A DNA stretch of 64,000 nucleotides, from positions 1 through 64,000 of the forward strand of contig JAUNGZ010000011.1 in NCBI GenBank assembly GCA_030524205.1. Reading direction: 5' to 3'. Each line of letters begins with the position of its first letter. The first letter of the stretch is position 1. Source of the stretch: Eubacteriales bacterium (lineage in GTDB: Bacteria; Bacillota; Clostridia; Oscillospirales; Butyricicoccaceae). Below, one piece after another: positions 25,451 through 34,335 of this stretch. Both the position numbers and the translations under genes were made by a program. The notes under the pieces are model-generated. The model was not told the DNA's origin. It saw nothing but the letters and a program-made list of their open reading frames with translations, and searched no databases.

Positions 25451-25957
25451 TTATGATTTTCGGGTCAAGAAAACGCCAATTATTGCCCCGATAAGGACAA
25501 CAGGTGATGATCTGACAAATATCCATTCAAATGTATGAAAAGCCGCTCCGAAAACGGCGGTTTCGGGGTCGCTATAATTCCAGCCCAAGTAAGGGCTCTT
25601 TAATGCGCACAAGACCGCCCAAATGATCACGATACCTGCGCACAAAAAGATTAACAACCAATGAAACATTTTCCTTCTCGTGGTTTTTCTTTGCGCGAGC
25701 TGTAAGTTTATAACCTCCAGCTTCTCGGAAATGGCTTTTAGGTCATCAGCCTCTGGCTCGATAACCGTTTCTCCAAGCAAAGTGCTTACGGGTGTTTCAA
25801 ATACTTCTGAGATGGCAATCAACATATCGGAATCGGGAACTGACAAGCCCTGCTCCCATTTAGAGATGGTTTGCCGCACCACATTCAGTTTGACAGCAAG
25901 CTCTTGCTGTGATAGTCCTTTGGATTTCCTGATGGCTTTTATGTTTTCGTTTAACAT
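25451..25957 (-). CDS. Membrane-anchored XRE-family regulator
   Basis: This 168-residue protein has an N-terminal helix-turn-helix MLNENIKAIRKSKGLSQQEL followed by AVKLNVVRQTISKWEQGLSV, a typical clostridial XRE domain. A helical linker and two hydrophobic segments near the C-terminus follow (WLLIFLCAGIVIIWAVLCAL and VVLIGAIIGVFL). XRE proteins with membrane tails are common single-gene regulators in Clostridia; the signal is unknown. The start at 25957 begins the HTH. It lies close to mobile-element remnants and has no obvious partner gene. Confidence 0.8.
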   Translation of the reverse strand: MLNENIKAIRKSKGLSQQELAVKLNVVRQTISKWEQGLSVPDSDMLIAISEVFETPVSTLLGETVIEPEADDLKAISEKLEVINLQLAQRKTTRRKMFHWLLIFLCAGIVIIWAVLCALKSPYLGWNYSDPETAVFGAAFHTFEWIFVRSSPVVLIGAIIGVFLTRKS

Positions 25958-26097
25958 AAAGATAACCGCCTTTCTGTTTGTTGTTGCTACTATTGTAGGC
26001 GGAACTGCCCGTTGCCGCAAGCAACGCATTTTAACAATCATACAGAACCCTGTTTTTTATGTACCATAAACTGTAGAAAGAAAAGGTGTTTTCTAGT

Positions 26098-26661
26098 CTA
26101 TTCGGCGACCTTTAGCCACTTGATGATTTTGGCTGGGACGCCCGCTACCACGCAGTGATCCGGCACGTCCTTTGTCACCACCGCACCGGCTGCCACCACC
26201 ACATCGCTGCCAATGGTCACGCCGGGCAGAATGGTACAGTTGCCTCCGATCCACACGTTGTCCCCGATTGTGACCGGCTTTCCGCAGGCCAGCTTGGCCT
26301 GCCGTCCTGCCGGCGTTAAGGGATGCCCCACCGTGGTAATGAGGGTGTTGGGGCCGATCATGCAAAAATCGCCGATGTGAACCGGGGCGATGTCCAAAAT
26401 CGTTACATTGTAATTGGTCAAAAAATCTTCGCCCACATGAATGTTCTTTCCATAGTCACAATGAAAGTTAGGCTGAAGATACACATTTTTTCCCGTTGAG
26501 CCGAACAGCTCTTTAATGGCCGTGAGCTGGGCTTCATAGTCGCTCTCGTCAATCGCATTGAATCTCTTGCACAGGCGCAGCGCGTTTTCCTTACGGGCAA
26601 CTACTTCTTCATCGAAAAAGCAGTATTCAAGCCCGGTGTCCAGCTTCTCCAGCTCTGTCAT
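26098..26661 (-). CDS. Sugar O-acetyltransferase (maltose acetyltransferase family)
   Basis: This 187-residue protein has an N-terminal MAC-type helical segment (MTELEKLDTGLEYCFFDEEV) and then hexapeptide repeats forming a left-handed beta-helix: IHVGEDFLTNYNVTILD, IGDFCMIGPNTLITTVGHPL and VTIGDNVWIGGNCTILPG. The histidine in TTVGHPL is the catalytic base of this family, which transfers acetyl from acetyl-CoA to sugars or similar alcohols. Length is normal and all repeats are intact. It stands alone between the XRE gene and a terminator. Confidence 0.9.
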   Translation of the reverse strand: MTELEKLDTGLEYCFFDEEVVARKENALRLCKRFNAIDESDYEAQLTAIKELFGSTGKNVYLQPNFHCDYGKNIHVGEDFLTNYNVTILDIAPVHIGDFCMIGPNTLITTVGHPLTPAGRQAKLACGKPVTIGDNVWIGGNCTILPGVTIGSDVVVAAGAVVTKDVPDHCVVAGVPAKIIKWLKVAE

Positions 26662-26754
26662 GTCAACCTCTCCTTATGCCGTTCTTGCAGCGGTTTTTTT
26701 AATTCGAAACGCCTCGATAATGGTTTGTTCATGCAAAGTCTCCTTCTGTTATAG

Positions 26755-26796
26755 AAAATAGTGGATGAAAGCCCCCTTGCTTTCATCCACTATTTT
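26755..26796. terminator. Bidirectional terminator
   Basis: AAAATAGTGGATGAAAGC (26755-26772) pairs with GCTTTCATCCACTATTTT (26779-26796), an 18-bp perfect stem. It lies downstream of the MATE gene on the minus strand. Confidence 0.9.
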
Positions 26797-26871
26797 AGCG
26801 GCGGCACGCTGAAAAATCAGCGCCGAATCTTAACTTGATATGTGGCTTATCCTCATGCTTTGTGCTATCAT

Positions 26872-28227
26872 CTAAGTGCGGGTCAGGTTTTTCAGCCAGC
26901 CGAATTTCCTGTAATGCCGGATCACCACGGGCAGCTTTACGATTTCATCCAGATTGATGACCAGGAACACGGCCACTACCGGCAGCTTCAGTACAAAGGC
27001 GGCCAGCAGACCGGCGGGCACGGCGAATACCCACATGGTCACGGCGTCGCAGAGCAGGCCGAATTTGGCGTCGCCTCCCGCCGGGAATATCCCGGCCACC
27101 GTGGTCATGTTGAAGGACTTGCCGACCATATAACAGGCGCACAGCACCAGCATCCATTTCAGATGCTCCACCGCCCGGGGCGTCAGTACCGCCGCCCGCA
27201 GGATCAAGGGGCTGAGTGCAAGCAGCACCAGACCCGAAAGCACGCCGCTGACGATGGAAAGCTTGCACAGCTGCCTGCCATATTCCTTGGCCTGCTCCAT
27301 ATTGCCTTGCCCCAGCTCGTTGCCCACGATGATGCCGCCGCCGTTGCCAAGTCCGGTGCAGAAGCAGACGATCAGGTTTTTCACGATGTTAGTAATGGAA
27401 TTTGCCGCCACAGCGTCGCTGCCCAAATGGCCCATGATGACCGAGTACATGGTGAAGCCGCAGCCCCAGACCAGATAATCCCCCAGCATAGGGAGCGTGT
27501 TGCTCCAGTAGTCTCCGTAGAGCTGCCGCTCCGACCGGAACAGGTATTTTGCCCTAAGCCGGACGCGGTTTTCCCGCAGGGATTCGGCGCAGGCCCAGAC
27601 GGCTTCCACTACCTTGGAGATCGAGGTGGCCAGCGCGGCCCCGGCAATGCCCAGTGCCGGAGCGCCCAGCAGGCCGAAAATCAATACGGCGTTGAGCAGA
27701 ATGTTCATCACCACGGTGGTAGAGCTGATGACGGTGCTTTTCAGGGCGTAGCCGGTATTCTTGAGCACGCAGAGGTAGATTTGAGAGATGCCGGTGAGCA
27801 GATAAGAAATTGCCGCGATCCGCAGATAACCGACGCCGTTTTCAATCAGAATCGCTTCCGGGGTAAAAATCCGCATCAGCCCGCGCGGGAAAAACAGCGC
27901 CGCGAAAAAGAACACGGCGGAGATGGCGGCGGAAATCTTGATGACGTAGGCAAATATTTTTTCGATTGAGGTCGTATCGCCCTTCCCGTAATACTGGGCC
28001 GCCAGAATGCTGGTTCCTACGGTCAGCCCGCCCATGAACAGGTTGAACACGAACTGCACCTGTCCGGCCAGAGACACGGCGGAAAGGGCGTCCTGATTGA
28101 GCCGCCCCAGCATCAGTGCGTCCGAAGCGTTGACCGCCGCCAGCATGAACTGCTGAAAGGCGATGGGAAATACCAGAGTGACTAACTTGTGATAAAATGC
28201 GGCGTCCTTGCCGGCCGGCTGCTGCAT
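26872..28227 (-). CDS. MATE-family exporter
   Basis: This 451-residue membrane protein begins MQQPAGKDAAFYHKLVTLVF and has about 12 hydrophobic segments. The first helix FPIAFQQFMLAAVNASDALM, the repeated motif LSAVSLAGQVQFVFNLFMGG and GLGNGGGIIVGNELGQGNME are MATE-type. It belongs to the same superfamily as the protein at 8188-9570 but is not a close copy. It is divergent from the SDR gene, and the 120-bp gap between them probably carries both promoters. The substrate cannot be inferred. Confidence 0.9.
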   Translation of the reverse strand: MQQPAGKDAAFYHKLVTLVFPIAFQQFMLAAVNASDALMLGRLNQDALSAVSLAGQVQFVFNLFMGGLTVGTSILAAQYYGKGDTTSIEKIFAYVIKISAAISAVFFFAALFFPRGLMRIFTPEAILIENGVGYLRIAAISYLLTGISQIYLCVLKNTGYALKSTVISSTTVVMNILLNAVLIFGLLGAPALGIAGAALATSISKVVEAVWACAESLRENRVRLRAKYLFRSERQLYGDYWSNTLPMLGDYLVWGCGFTMYSVIMGHLGSDAVAANSITNIVKNLIVCFCTGLGNGGGIIVGNELGQGNMEQAKEYGRQLCKLSIVSGVLSGLVLLALSPLILRAAVLTPRAVEHLKWMLVLCACYMVGKSFNMTTVAGIFPAGGDAKFGLLCDAVTMWVFAVPAGLLAAFVLKLPVVAVFLVINLDEIVKLPVVIRHYRKFGWLKNLTRT

Positions 28228-28348
28228 AAGAAAAGCCTCCTGTTAATTCGGGTCTTTTCAGTATAAAGCATCTTGCCCGGCTTGGCAGTATCAAAAGTTC
28301 AGATGTAGTGTGGTGTTTGTTCACCTGTTTGCGAAAGGAGCATCTCTT

Positions 28349-29068
28349 TTGGAATTTGATAGAAAAGTCGTCATCGTCACCGGCGGCGCACAAGGGATCG
28401 GCCGCTGTATCGCGGAAGAATTTACAAAGCGGGGCGCGGCCGTCTGCGTCATCGACAAGCAGCCGGGCGGGTGCTTCACCGGCGATCTGGCTAACCCGGA
28501 GACGTTGGAGCAGTTTGCCCAGCAAGTGATTGCCGGCCACGGCCATGTGGACTATCTCATCAACAACGCGCTGCCGCTGATGAAGGGCATTGACGCGTGT
28601 TCTTACGAGGAGTTTAACTATGCCCTGCGGGTGGGCGTGTCCGCCCCCTTTTATCTGTCCAAGCTGTTTGCGCCCCACTTCGCGCCCGGCGCGGCCATTG
28701 TTAATATTTCCTCCTCCCGCGACCGCATGAGCCAGCCCCAGACCGAAAGCTATACGGCGGCCAAGGGCGGAATTGCCGCCCTGACCCATGCCCTTGCCGT
28801 CAGCTTTGCCGGGAAGGTTCGCGTCAACGCCATTTCTCCGGGCTGGATCGACACGAGCTTCACGACGTATGAAGGGCCGGACGCCCTGCAGCACCCGGCA
28901 GGCAGGGTAGGAAACCCGCTGGATATCGCGAATATGGCGTTGTTCCTTTGCTCGGACAAGGCGGGCTTTATCACGGGGGAGAATATTTGTATCGACGGCG
29001 GCATGACCCGGCAGATGATCTATCATGGTGATCATCATTGGGCGATGGAAATAGACAAGGAGGTATGA
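28349..29068 (+). CDS. Short-chain dehydrogenase/reductase
   Basis: This 239-residue protein starts at a TTG (28349) with AAAGGAG at the right distance; upstream codons lack a site. The Rossmann motif is VTGGAQGIGRC, followed by INNALPL (NNAG-like) and the catalytic Ser-Tyr-Lys in NISSSRDRMSQPQTESYTAA and KGG. The C-terminus GFITGENICIDGGMTRQMIY is typical of classical SDRs. It probably reduces or oxidises a small alcohol or keto group with NAD(P)H. It overlaps or abuts the AraC regulator that follows, suggesting one operon. Confidence 0.88.
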   Translation: MEFDRKVVIVTGGAQGIGRCIAEEFTKRGAAVCVIDKQPGGCFTGDLANPETLEQFAQQVIAGHGHVDYLINNALPLMKGIDACSYEEFNYALRVGVSAPFYLSKLFAPHFAPGAAIVNISSSRDRMSQPQTESYTAAKGGIAALTHALAVSFAGKVRVNAISPGWIDTSFTTYEGPDALQHPAGRVGNPLDIANMALFLCSDKAGFITGENICIDGGMTRQMIYHGDHHWAMEIDKEV

Positions 29069-29070
29069 GC

Positions 29071-30024
29071 ATGGGGCAGGACTTGCGGGCAGGCGCGATC
29101 GAAAAGCTGCAGGACCAGTTCTCCGAATTGAATTGGACGTATCATGATTTTCCGGTTGGGAGCCAAAACGAAAAAATGTACAAGTGGCCGGGACGCCCGG
29201 AGGAAGAGATCCTGATCTGCGTACACAAAAGCGATGGCGTGCAGGAGCTGTTTCACCGCCACGATTTTTTCTATTTCAACTATACGTATAAGGGGCAATA
29301 CGATTGCCTCAGCTATAAGTACGACAACAAAATCACCATACGCGAGGGCGAATTATATGCCGGACAGCCCTTTGCGGGCCATGCGCTTTGCGTCCACGAT
29401 AATCAGGAAACCACGATTATCGGCCTGCTGATTCAGAAGGAAACCTTTTTCCGCGCTTTTCTCCCGATGCTCTCCGCGAACTCAAAGTTGTTTCACTTTT
29501 TCCTTGATCCAGCGACCAATCAATTTTCCGATGAGTTTATCCATTTTAAAATCGAGGACGACTGCAGCATCCGGGCTTTGCTGGAAATGATGCTGGTGGA
29601 ATATGCCTATCCCAAAGAGGATACACAGGATATTTTAAAGCCGTTGGCGCTTTCTTTTTTATTGCAGGTCGCGCGGCAATACGTTGGCAGCCAAAGGGAA
29701 CCGGATTCCAATCGACTGTCGGAGAGAATCGTGCAGTTCATGGGGGAGCATTTCGATACGGTAACGCTCAAGGACATTGCCAAGCGGTTTTCCTATCATC
29801 CAAACTACATTTCAACATTGCTCCACAGGGAATTGGGGAAATCCTTTTCTGAAATTCTTCTGGAACAGCGCATGGAGCGGGCGGTGGTCCTTTTACGCGG
29901 AACAAATCTCCTGATCAATGAAATTGCCCTCATGCTGGGGTATAACAACAGTAGTAACTTCTATAAGGCGTTTCGGGAGTGTTATCAGCTATCTCCGAGA
30001 GAATACGCGGAAGCGATGGAGTAA
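29071..30024 (+). CDS. AraC-family transcriptional regulator
   Basis: This 317-residue protein has an N-terminal cupin-like sensor domain (ELFHRHDFFYFNYTYKGQYD, EGELYAGQPFAGHALCVHDN) and a C-terminal pair of helix-turn-helix motifs: VTLKDIAKRFSYHPNYISTL and LLINEIALMLGYNNSSNFYK. The Gly-Tyr-x-x-x-Ser-x-Phe segment is the AraC hallmark. The ATG at 29071 has AAGGAGG 7 nt upstream, better placed than the ATG at 29065. It lies 3 bp after the SDR stop and probably regulates that gene and perhaps the divergent MATE exporter. Confidence 0.9.
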   Translation: MGQDLRAGAIEKLQDQFSELNWTYHDFPVGSQNEKMYKWPGRPEEEILICVHKSDGVQELFHRHDFFYFNYTYKGQYDCLSYKYDNKITIREGELYAGQPFAGHALCVHDNQETTIIGLLIQKETFFRAFLPMLSANSKLFHFFLDPATNQFSDEFIHFKIEDDCSIRALLEMMLVEYAYPKEDTQDILKPLALSFLLQVARQYVGSQREPDSNRLSERIVQFMGEHFDTVTLKDIAKRFSYHPNYISTLLHRELGKSFSEILLEQRMERAVVLLRGTNLLINEIALMLGYNNSSNFYKAFRECYQLSPREYAEAME

Positions 30025-30039
30025 GCATACCGGCAAATA

Positions 30040-30098
30040 AGGCCTGTGTGGATCCACACAGGCCTCTCGCCCGGTTTCCGCTGACGCGAAACCGGGCG
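30040..30098 (+). terminator. Tandem hairpins after the AraC gene
   Basis: A 26-bp perfect palindrome (AGGCCTGTGTGG arm, 30040-30065) is followed by a second stem CGCCCGGTTTC (30068-30078) with GAAACCGGGCG (30088-30098). The T runs are short, so termination strength is uncertain. The pair separates the AraC gene from the trailer end of the CRISPR array. Confidence 0.6.
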
Positions 30099-30191
30099 AT
30101 TGCTTATTGAGAGCGGCGCTACAAAGCCCTTATGTATGTTTCTGTTTGATATTGCCGTCGGTCCGTAGGGAAAGCACTGCAAACACGTGAC

Positions 30192-30214
30192 GCGGGTTGG
30201 GCAGAGGGAGCGAC
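30192..30214 (-). repeat. Decayed CRISPR repeat beyond the trailer end
   Basis: GCAGAGGGAGCGAC near 30201-30214 resembles the repeat end, and it is followed by a 36-bp spacer-sized gap to the first clear repeat at 30251. I infer a degenerated oldest repeat. Confidence 0.45.
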
Positions 30215-30250
30215 CCGCCTTTCGGTCAGTCAGCGAAACACGGCGTACCG

Positions 30251-33200
30251 ATTACAATCCCCGCTCCCCGCAAAGGGAGCGACAATCTTCGGCATAATCG
30301 TCCATAAGGCGCTGGAAATTTCAATCCCCGCTCCCCGCAAAGGGAGCGACCGATGCTGGGGATAGCTGCCCGTGCTGGGAGAAACATTTCAATCCCCGCT
30401 CCCCGCAAAGGGAGCGACCAAGTGCAACGCGGACAGCAGTTTTTCTGATTGCATTTCAATCCCCGCTCCCCGCAAAGGGAGCGACGTTACGCGTGCCGTC
30501 CGTGCAGCAGCGGTTTACTTCATTTCAATCCCCGCTCCCCGCAAAGGGAGCGACGTGGAGGATGCGCAGATGCGTACCATCCTGTCCATATTTCAATCCC
30601 CGCTCTTCGACAGCATTCCCCATTATTTTCACTGATCCAATTTCAATCCCCGCACCCCGCAAAGGGAGCGACGCCACCGATCCGGTATCGAACGCCTACA
30701 AATATTATTTCAATCCCCGCTCCCCGCAAAGGGAGCGACCCAAGCGGTCAAGCGCTTTCGCGAGCTGCTGCTCATTTCAATCCCCGCTCCCGCAAAGGGA
30801 GCGACGTCGACCAACCCGGGGAATCAGGGGCACGCATTCTTCATTTCAATCCCCGCTCCCGCAAAGGGAGCGACCGGACTTTTGCTGCTCCTTGTCCTCC
30901 TTCTCCCAATTTCAATCCCCGCTCCCGCAAAGGGAGCGACACCATGCAGTCGCGCCGGTTGTTTTTGCCGCCGCCGATTTCAATCCCCGCTCCCGCAAAG
31001 GGAGCGACCGACCGAACAAGGGACATTTGCAGTTAAAGGAAATTTCAATCCCCGCTCCCGCAAAGGGAGCGACCATCCCCCGCACTTAGCGTACTGCAAA
31101 CACAGTCATTTCAATCCCCGCTCCCGCAAAGGGAGCGACCGCGTTCCGCATTTTCAAACCATCGTTTGGCTGCATATTTCAATCCCCGCTCCCGCAAAGG
31201 GAGCGACGCAGTCGCGCCGGTTGTTTTTGCCGCCGCCGCCGATTTCAATCCCCGCTCCCGCAAAGGGAGCGACCCCGCCCGGTTTGGGGGAAACGGGTCA
31301 ACAGTTAATTTCAATCCCCGCTCCCGCAAAGGGAGCGACGCTACCCCTTCTATGGAAACTATGATGAATCGGATTTCAATCCCCGCTCCCGCAAAGGGAG
31401 CGACACAGGAACGCACCCGCGCCCGGACAGCGCCGGGGATTTCAATCCCCGCTCCCGCAAAGGGAGCGACTGAATTTAGGCCGCGCACTGGGGGTGAATC
31501 ATTTATTTCAATCCCCGCTCCCGCAAAGGGAGCGACGTCACGCGCCTGCGGGCGCTCTAGCCGGCCTGCATTTCAATCCCCGCTCCCGCAAAGGGAGCGA
31601 CCAGACCATGCAGTCGCGCCGGTTGTTTTTGCCGCCGATTTCAATCCCCGCTCCCGCAAAGGGAGCGACGACTGGTCGCTGTTCACCGACCGCGATAACC
31701 TGCAATTTCAATCCCCGCTCCCGCAAAGGGAGCGACACGTTCTGTGTCGGTCCCTTGGTCGGTGCATATGAGCATTTCAATCCCCGCTCCCGCAAAGGGA
31801 GCGACGCGGCGGCGGGGGGCGAGCGCGCCCGTAGCGGCAATTTCAATCCCCGCTCCCGCAAAGGGAGCGACCGCGGCGGGGCCCCGCGACGGCCCGCCCC
31901 AGCTGGATTTCAATCCCCGCTCCCGCAAAGGGAGCGACGCTGCTTGCTGCCCGCGTATTTCAGCGCGAACAAATTTCAATCCCCGCTCCCGCAAAGGGAG
32001 CGACTTGGCCTTTTCGGTGCTTTGGGCGGTGAGCGTGCGATTTCAATCCCCGCTCCCGCAAAGGGAGCGACGGTGTAGGTTTCGTTGTGCTGCTCCGGCT
32101 CGGGATTTCAATCCCCGCTCCCGCAAAGGGAGCGACGTCGACCGCACCTTCGCCGCCGTGTCGGACAACGTGATTTCAATCCCCGCTCCCGCAAAGGGAG
32201 CGACTACAGAAACGGTCATGTTCTCGCCAACCAGCGTCGATTTCAATCCCCGCTCCCGCAAAGGGAGCGACACAGCGGGGTACGGGGGCGGGAGACCGCC
32301 CCCGATATTTCAATCCCCGCTCCCGCAAAGGGAGCGACCGCCCAAAGGGCGCAGGGGCGCGCGGCGGCGGAATTTCAATCCCCGCTCCCGCAAAGGGAGC
32401 GACCGGCGAAGCCGCGTAGTGGCGCAAAAGGGGCGGCAATTTCAATCCCCGCTCCCGCAAAGGGAGCGACCTTGCGGCCTCCCAATCTGCCAGCGTCAGA
32501 TCGTCAATTTCAATCCCCGCTCCCGCAAAGGGAGCGACGCGTGGGTATAGTCGACAAGCTCCGGCGTTTGAATTTCAATCCCCGCTCCCGCAAAGGGAGC
32601 GACGGACGGCGGCGGCGGGGCCCCGCGCGCGCGGGGCCATTTCAATCCCCGCTCCCGCAAAGGGAGCGACATCGGGGGCGGTCTCCCGCCCCCGTACCCC
32701 GCTGTGTATTTCAATCCCCGCTCCCGCAAAGGGAGCGACCCCGGAAGCTCGACCACGCCGCGGGTTTTCAGGTCATTTCAATCCCCGCTCCCGCAAAGGG
32801 AGCGACAGCGTTGGCACGGAATACTACACGACGAATGCCGATTTCAATCCCCGCTCCCGCAAAGGGAGCGACGTCAAGATTCTTGAAATGATGGATCAGA
32901 TGACGCCGATTTCAATCCCCGCTCCCGCAAAGGGAGCGACGCCGGAGGATAACCCGCGTATCCGCTCCCTGCGCATTTCAATCCCCGCTCCCGCAAAGGG
33001 AGCGACCCCGCCCCAGCTGGGAGCCAGCCGCCCGGAGGGCATTTCAATCCCCGCTCCCGCAAAGGGAGCGACGCAGACCGGTTGCAAACGTGGCCTCGTG
33101 CCGCAGTATTTCAATCCCCGCTCCCGCAAAGGGAGCGACATCAAACGCAACGATGGTGAAACGGACAGAGGTGAATTTCAATCCCCGCTCCCGCAAAGGG

Positions 33201-33867
33201 AGCGACCGGCGCCAAGGCTGAACACGCCGGCCCACGGACTGATATTTCAATCCCCGCTCCCGCAAAGGGAGCGACCTGTGCGCGTGAGAGGTCGCTATTG
33301 CATTGTGACGATTTCAATCCCCGCTCCCGCAAAGGGAGCGACGTTGCACCGGCGGATTTCGCCGGCGTAACTGGTGATTTCAATCCCCGCTCCCGCAAAG
33401 GGAGCGACTCAATCTAATTATCAGCACACTTTCGACGAAAAATTTCAATCCCCGCTCCCGCAAAGGGAGCGACCTCCTGCGAGGCGAAATACTTAAGGGC
33501 GTCGGCATTTCAATCCCCGCTCCCGCAAAGGGAGCGACGCATAGAAGTGACCAGTCAATGCTATTGGCGAAATTTCAATCCCCGCTCCCGCAAAGGGAGC
33601 GACTAATTTTTCGTAAGCCGCCCGCGCTGCGCGGTGATTTCAATCCCCGCTCCCGCAAAGGGAGCGACGCTGTCCACGGCCACACGCCGGAACGTCAAAA
33701 AATTTCAATCCCCGCTCCCGCAAAGGGAGCGACTGCCCGTTCCATCGCCCCCGTTTTCCCGCGCGAAAATTTCAATCCCCGCTCCCGCAAAGGGAGCGAC
33801 GGTTTAATCGTCCGCGAATCACCGTGCAGCAGTGGATTTCAATCCCCGCTCCCGCAAAGGGAGCGAC
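30251..33867 (-). CRISPR. Type I-C CRISPR array, 55 repeats, transcribed on the minus strand
   Basis: I count 55 repeat units from 30251 to 33867, separated by spacers of about 33-37 bp. The repeat, read in the crRNA direction, starts GTCGCTCCCTTTGCGGG and ends GGGGATTGAAAT, with a 7-bp CGCTCCC/GGGAGCG stem, typical of type I-C. The leader-proximal end is at 33867, next to cas2. The 47 younger units (30774 onward) are 32 bp. The full-length trailer-side units (30251, 30318, 30386, 30453, 30522, 30640, 30707) are 33 bp with one more G in the stem-loop. The unit at 30590 is truncated after 16 bp, the one at 30640 has a C-to-A-type change in the stem region, and the one at 30251 has an altered end. 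Apparent protein-coding frames across the array are artefacts of its period. Confidence 0.97.
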
Positions 33868-34040
33868 GGCAAAAACGCATAAAATTTGCGAGGCGTTTTT
33901 GTCAAAATTGCTGCTTAAACGCCCACATAAAGATGAGCGCTGTTGATATGAGGTTTCATACAGCAAAAAATGATCCTATTCAGCACACAAAAGCGGTGCG
34001 AACCCGCCCGGCATTCGGTGTGCGCTGCCGCTTCGCACCG
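33868..34040 (-). promoter_or_regulatory. CRISPR leader
   Basis: This AT-rich stretch lies between cas2 and the first repeat. Right at the repeat boundary, GGCAAAAACGC (33868-33878) is matched by GCGTTTTTGTC (33893-33903), an imperfect inverted repeat spanning exactly one spacer length. It should hold the array promoter and the integration-anchoring sequence. Confidence 0.7.
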
Positions 34041-34331
34041 CTATATCAGCAGCGTATCCTCGGGCAGATAGGCAGGTTTACAGCCAAAGTGCTCGATTTT
34101 GTTTTCGTACCGCTTGCCCAAATAATAAAACCGCAGGCTGTCCTTTTCCGGGTCCATGATACCGCACAGCTTGGCTTGCAGGCTGCGGCACTGCGCCGGA
34201 TCGAGCAGGCATTCAAATACCGAGCATTGCACCCTTTGTCCATAATTGACGCATTGCTTGGCGATTTGGCGCAGACGCTTGCGCCCGGCGGCGTCCCCTG
34301 TGTTGACGTCGTATGTGATCAAAACCAACAT
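34041..34331 (-). CDS. cas2: CRISPR-associated endonuclease Cas2
   Basis: This 96-residue protein has the Cas2 N-terminus MLVLITYDVNTGDAAGRKRL with the conserved Asp after the first beta strand, and the segment GQRVQCSVFECLLDPAQ. It forms the Cas1-Cas2 integrase that inserts spacers. It is last in the cas operon, 4 bp after cas1, next to the leader. Confidence 0.95.
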   Translation of the reverse strand: MLVLITYDVNTGDAAGRKRLRQIAKQCVNYGQRVQCSVFECLLDPAQCRSLQAKLCGIMDPEKDSLRFYYLGKRYENKIEHFGCKPAYLPEDTLLI

Positions 34332-34335
34332 TTTT

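Noticed and set aside
26098-26661. Parent of the acetyltransferase fragment at 25258-25389
   Set aside because: The C-terminal sequences differ (VPDHCVVAGVPAKIIKW versus PPNVIAGGAPASTIRPI), so the fragment is from another gene.
30372-33400. Long overlapping open frames across the CRISPR array with repeated motifs such as ISIPAPAKGAT and FNPRSRKGSD
   Set aside because: They are repeat translations of the CRISPR units and lack ribosome binding sites; the array is non-coding.
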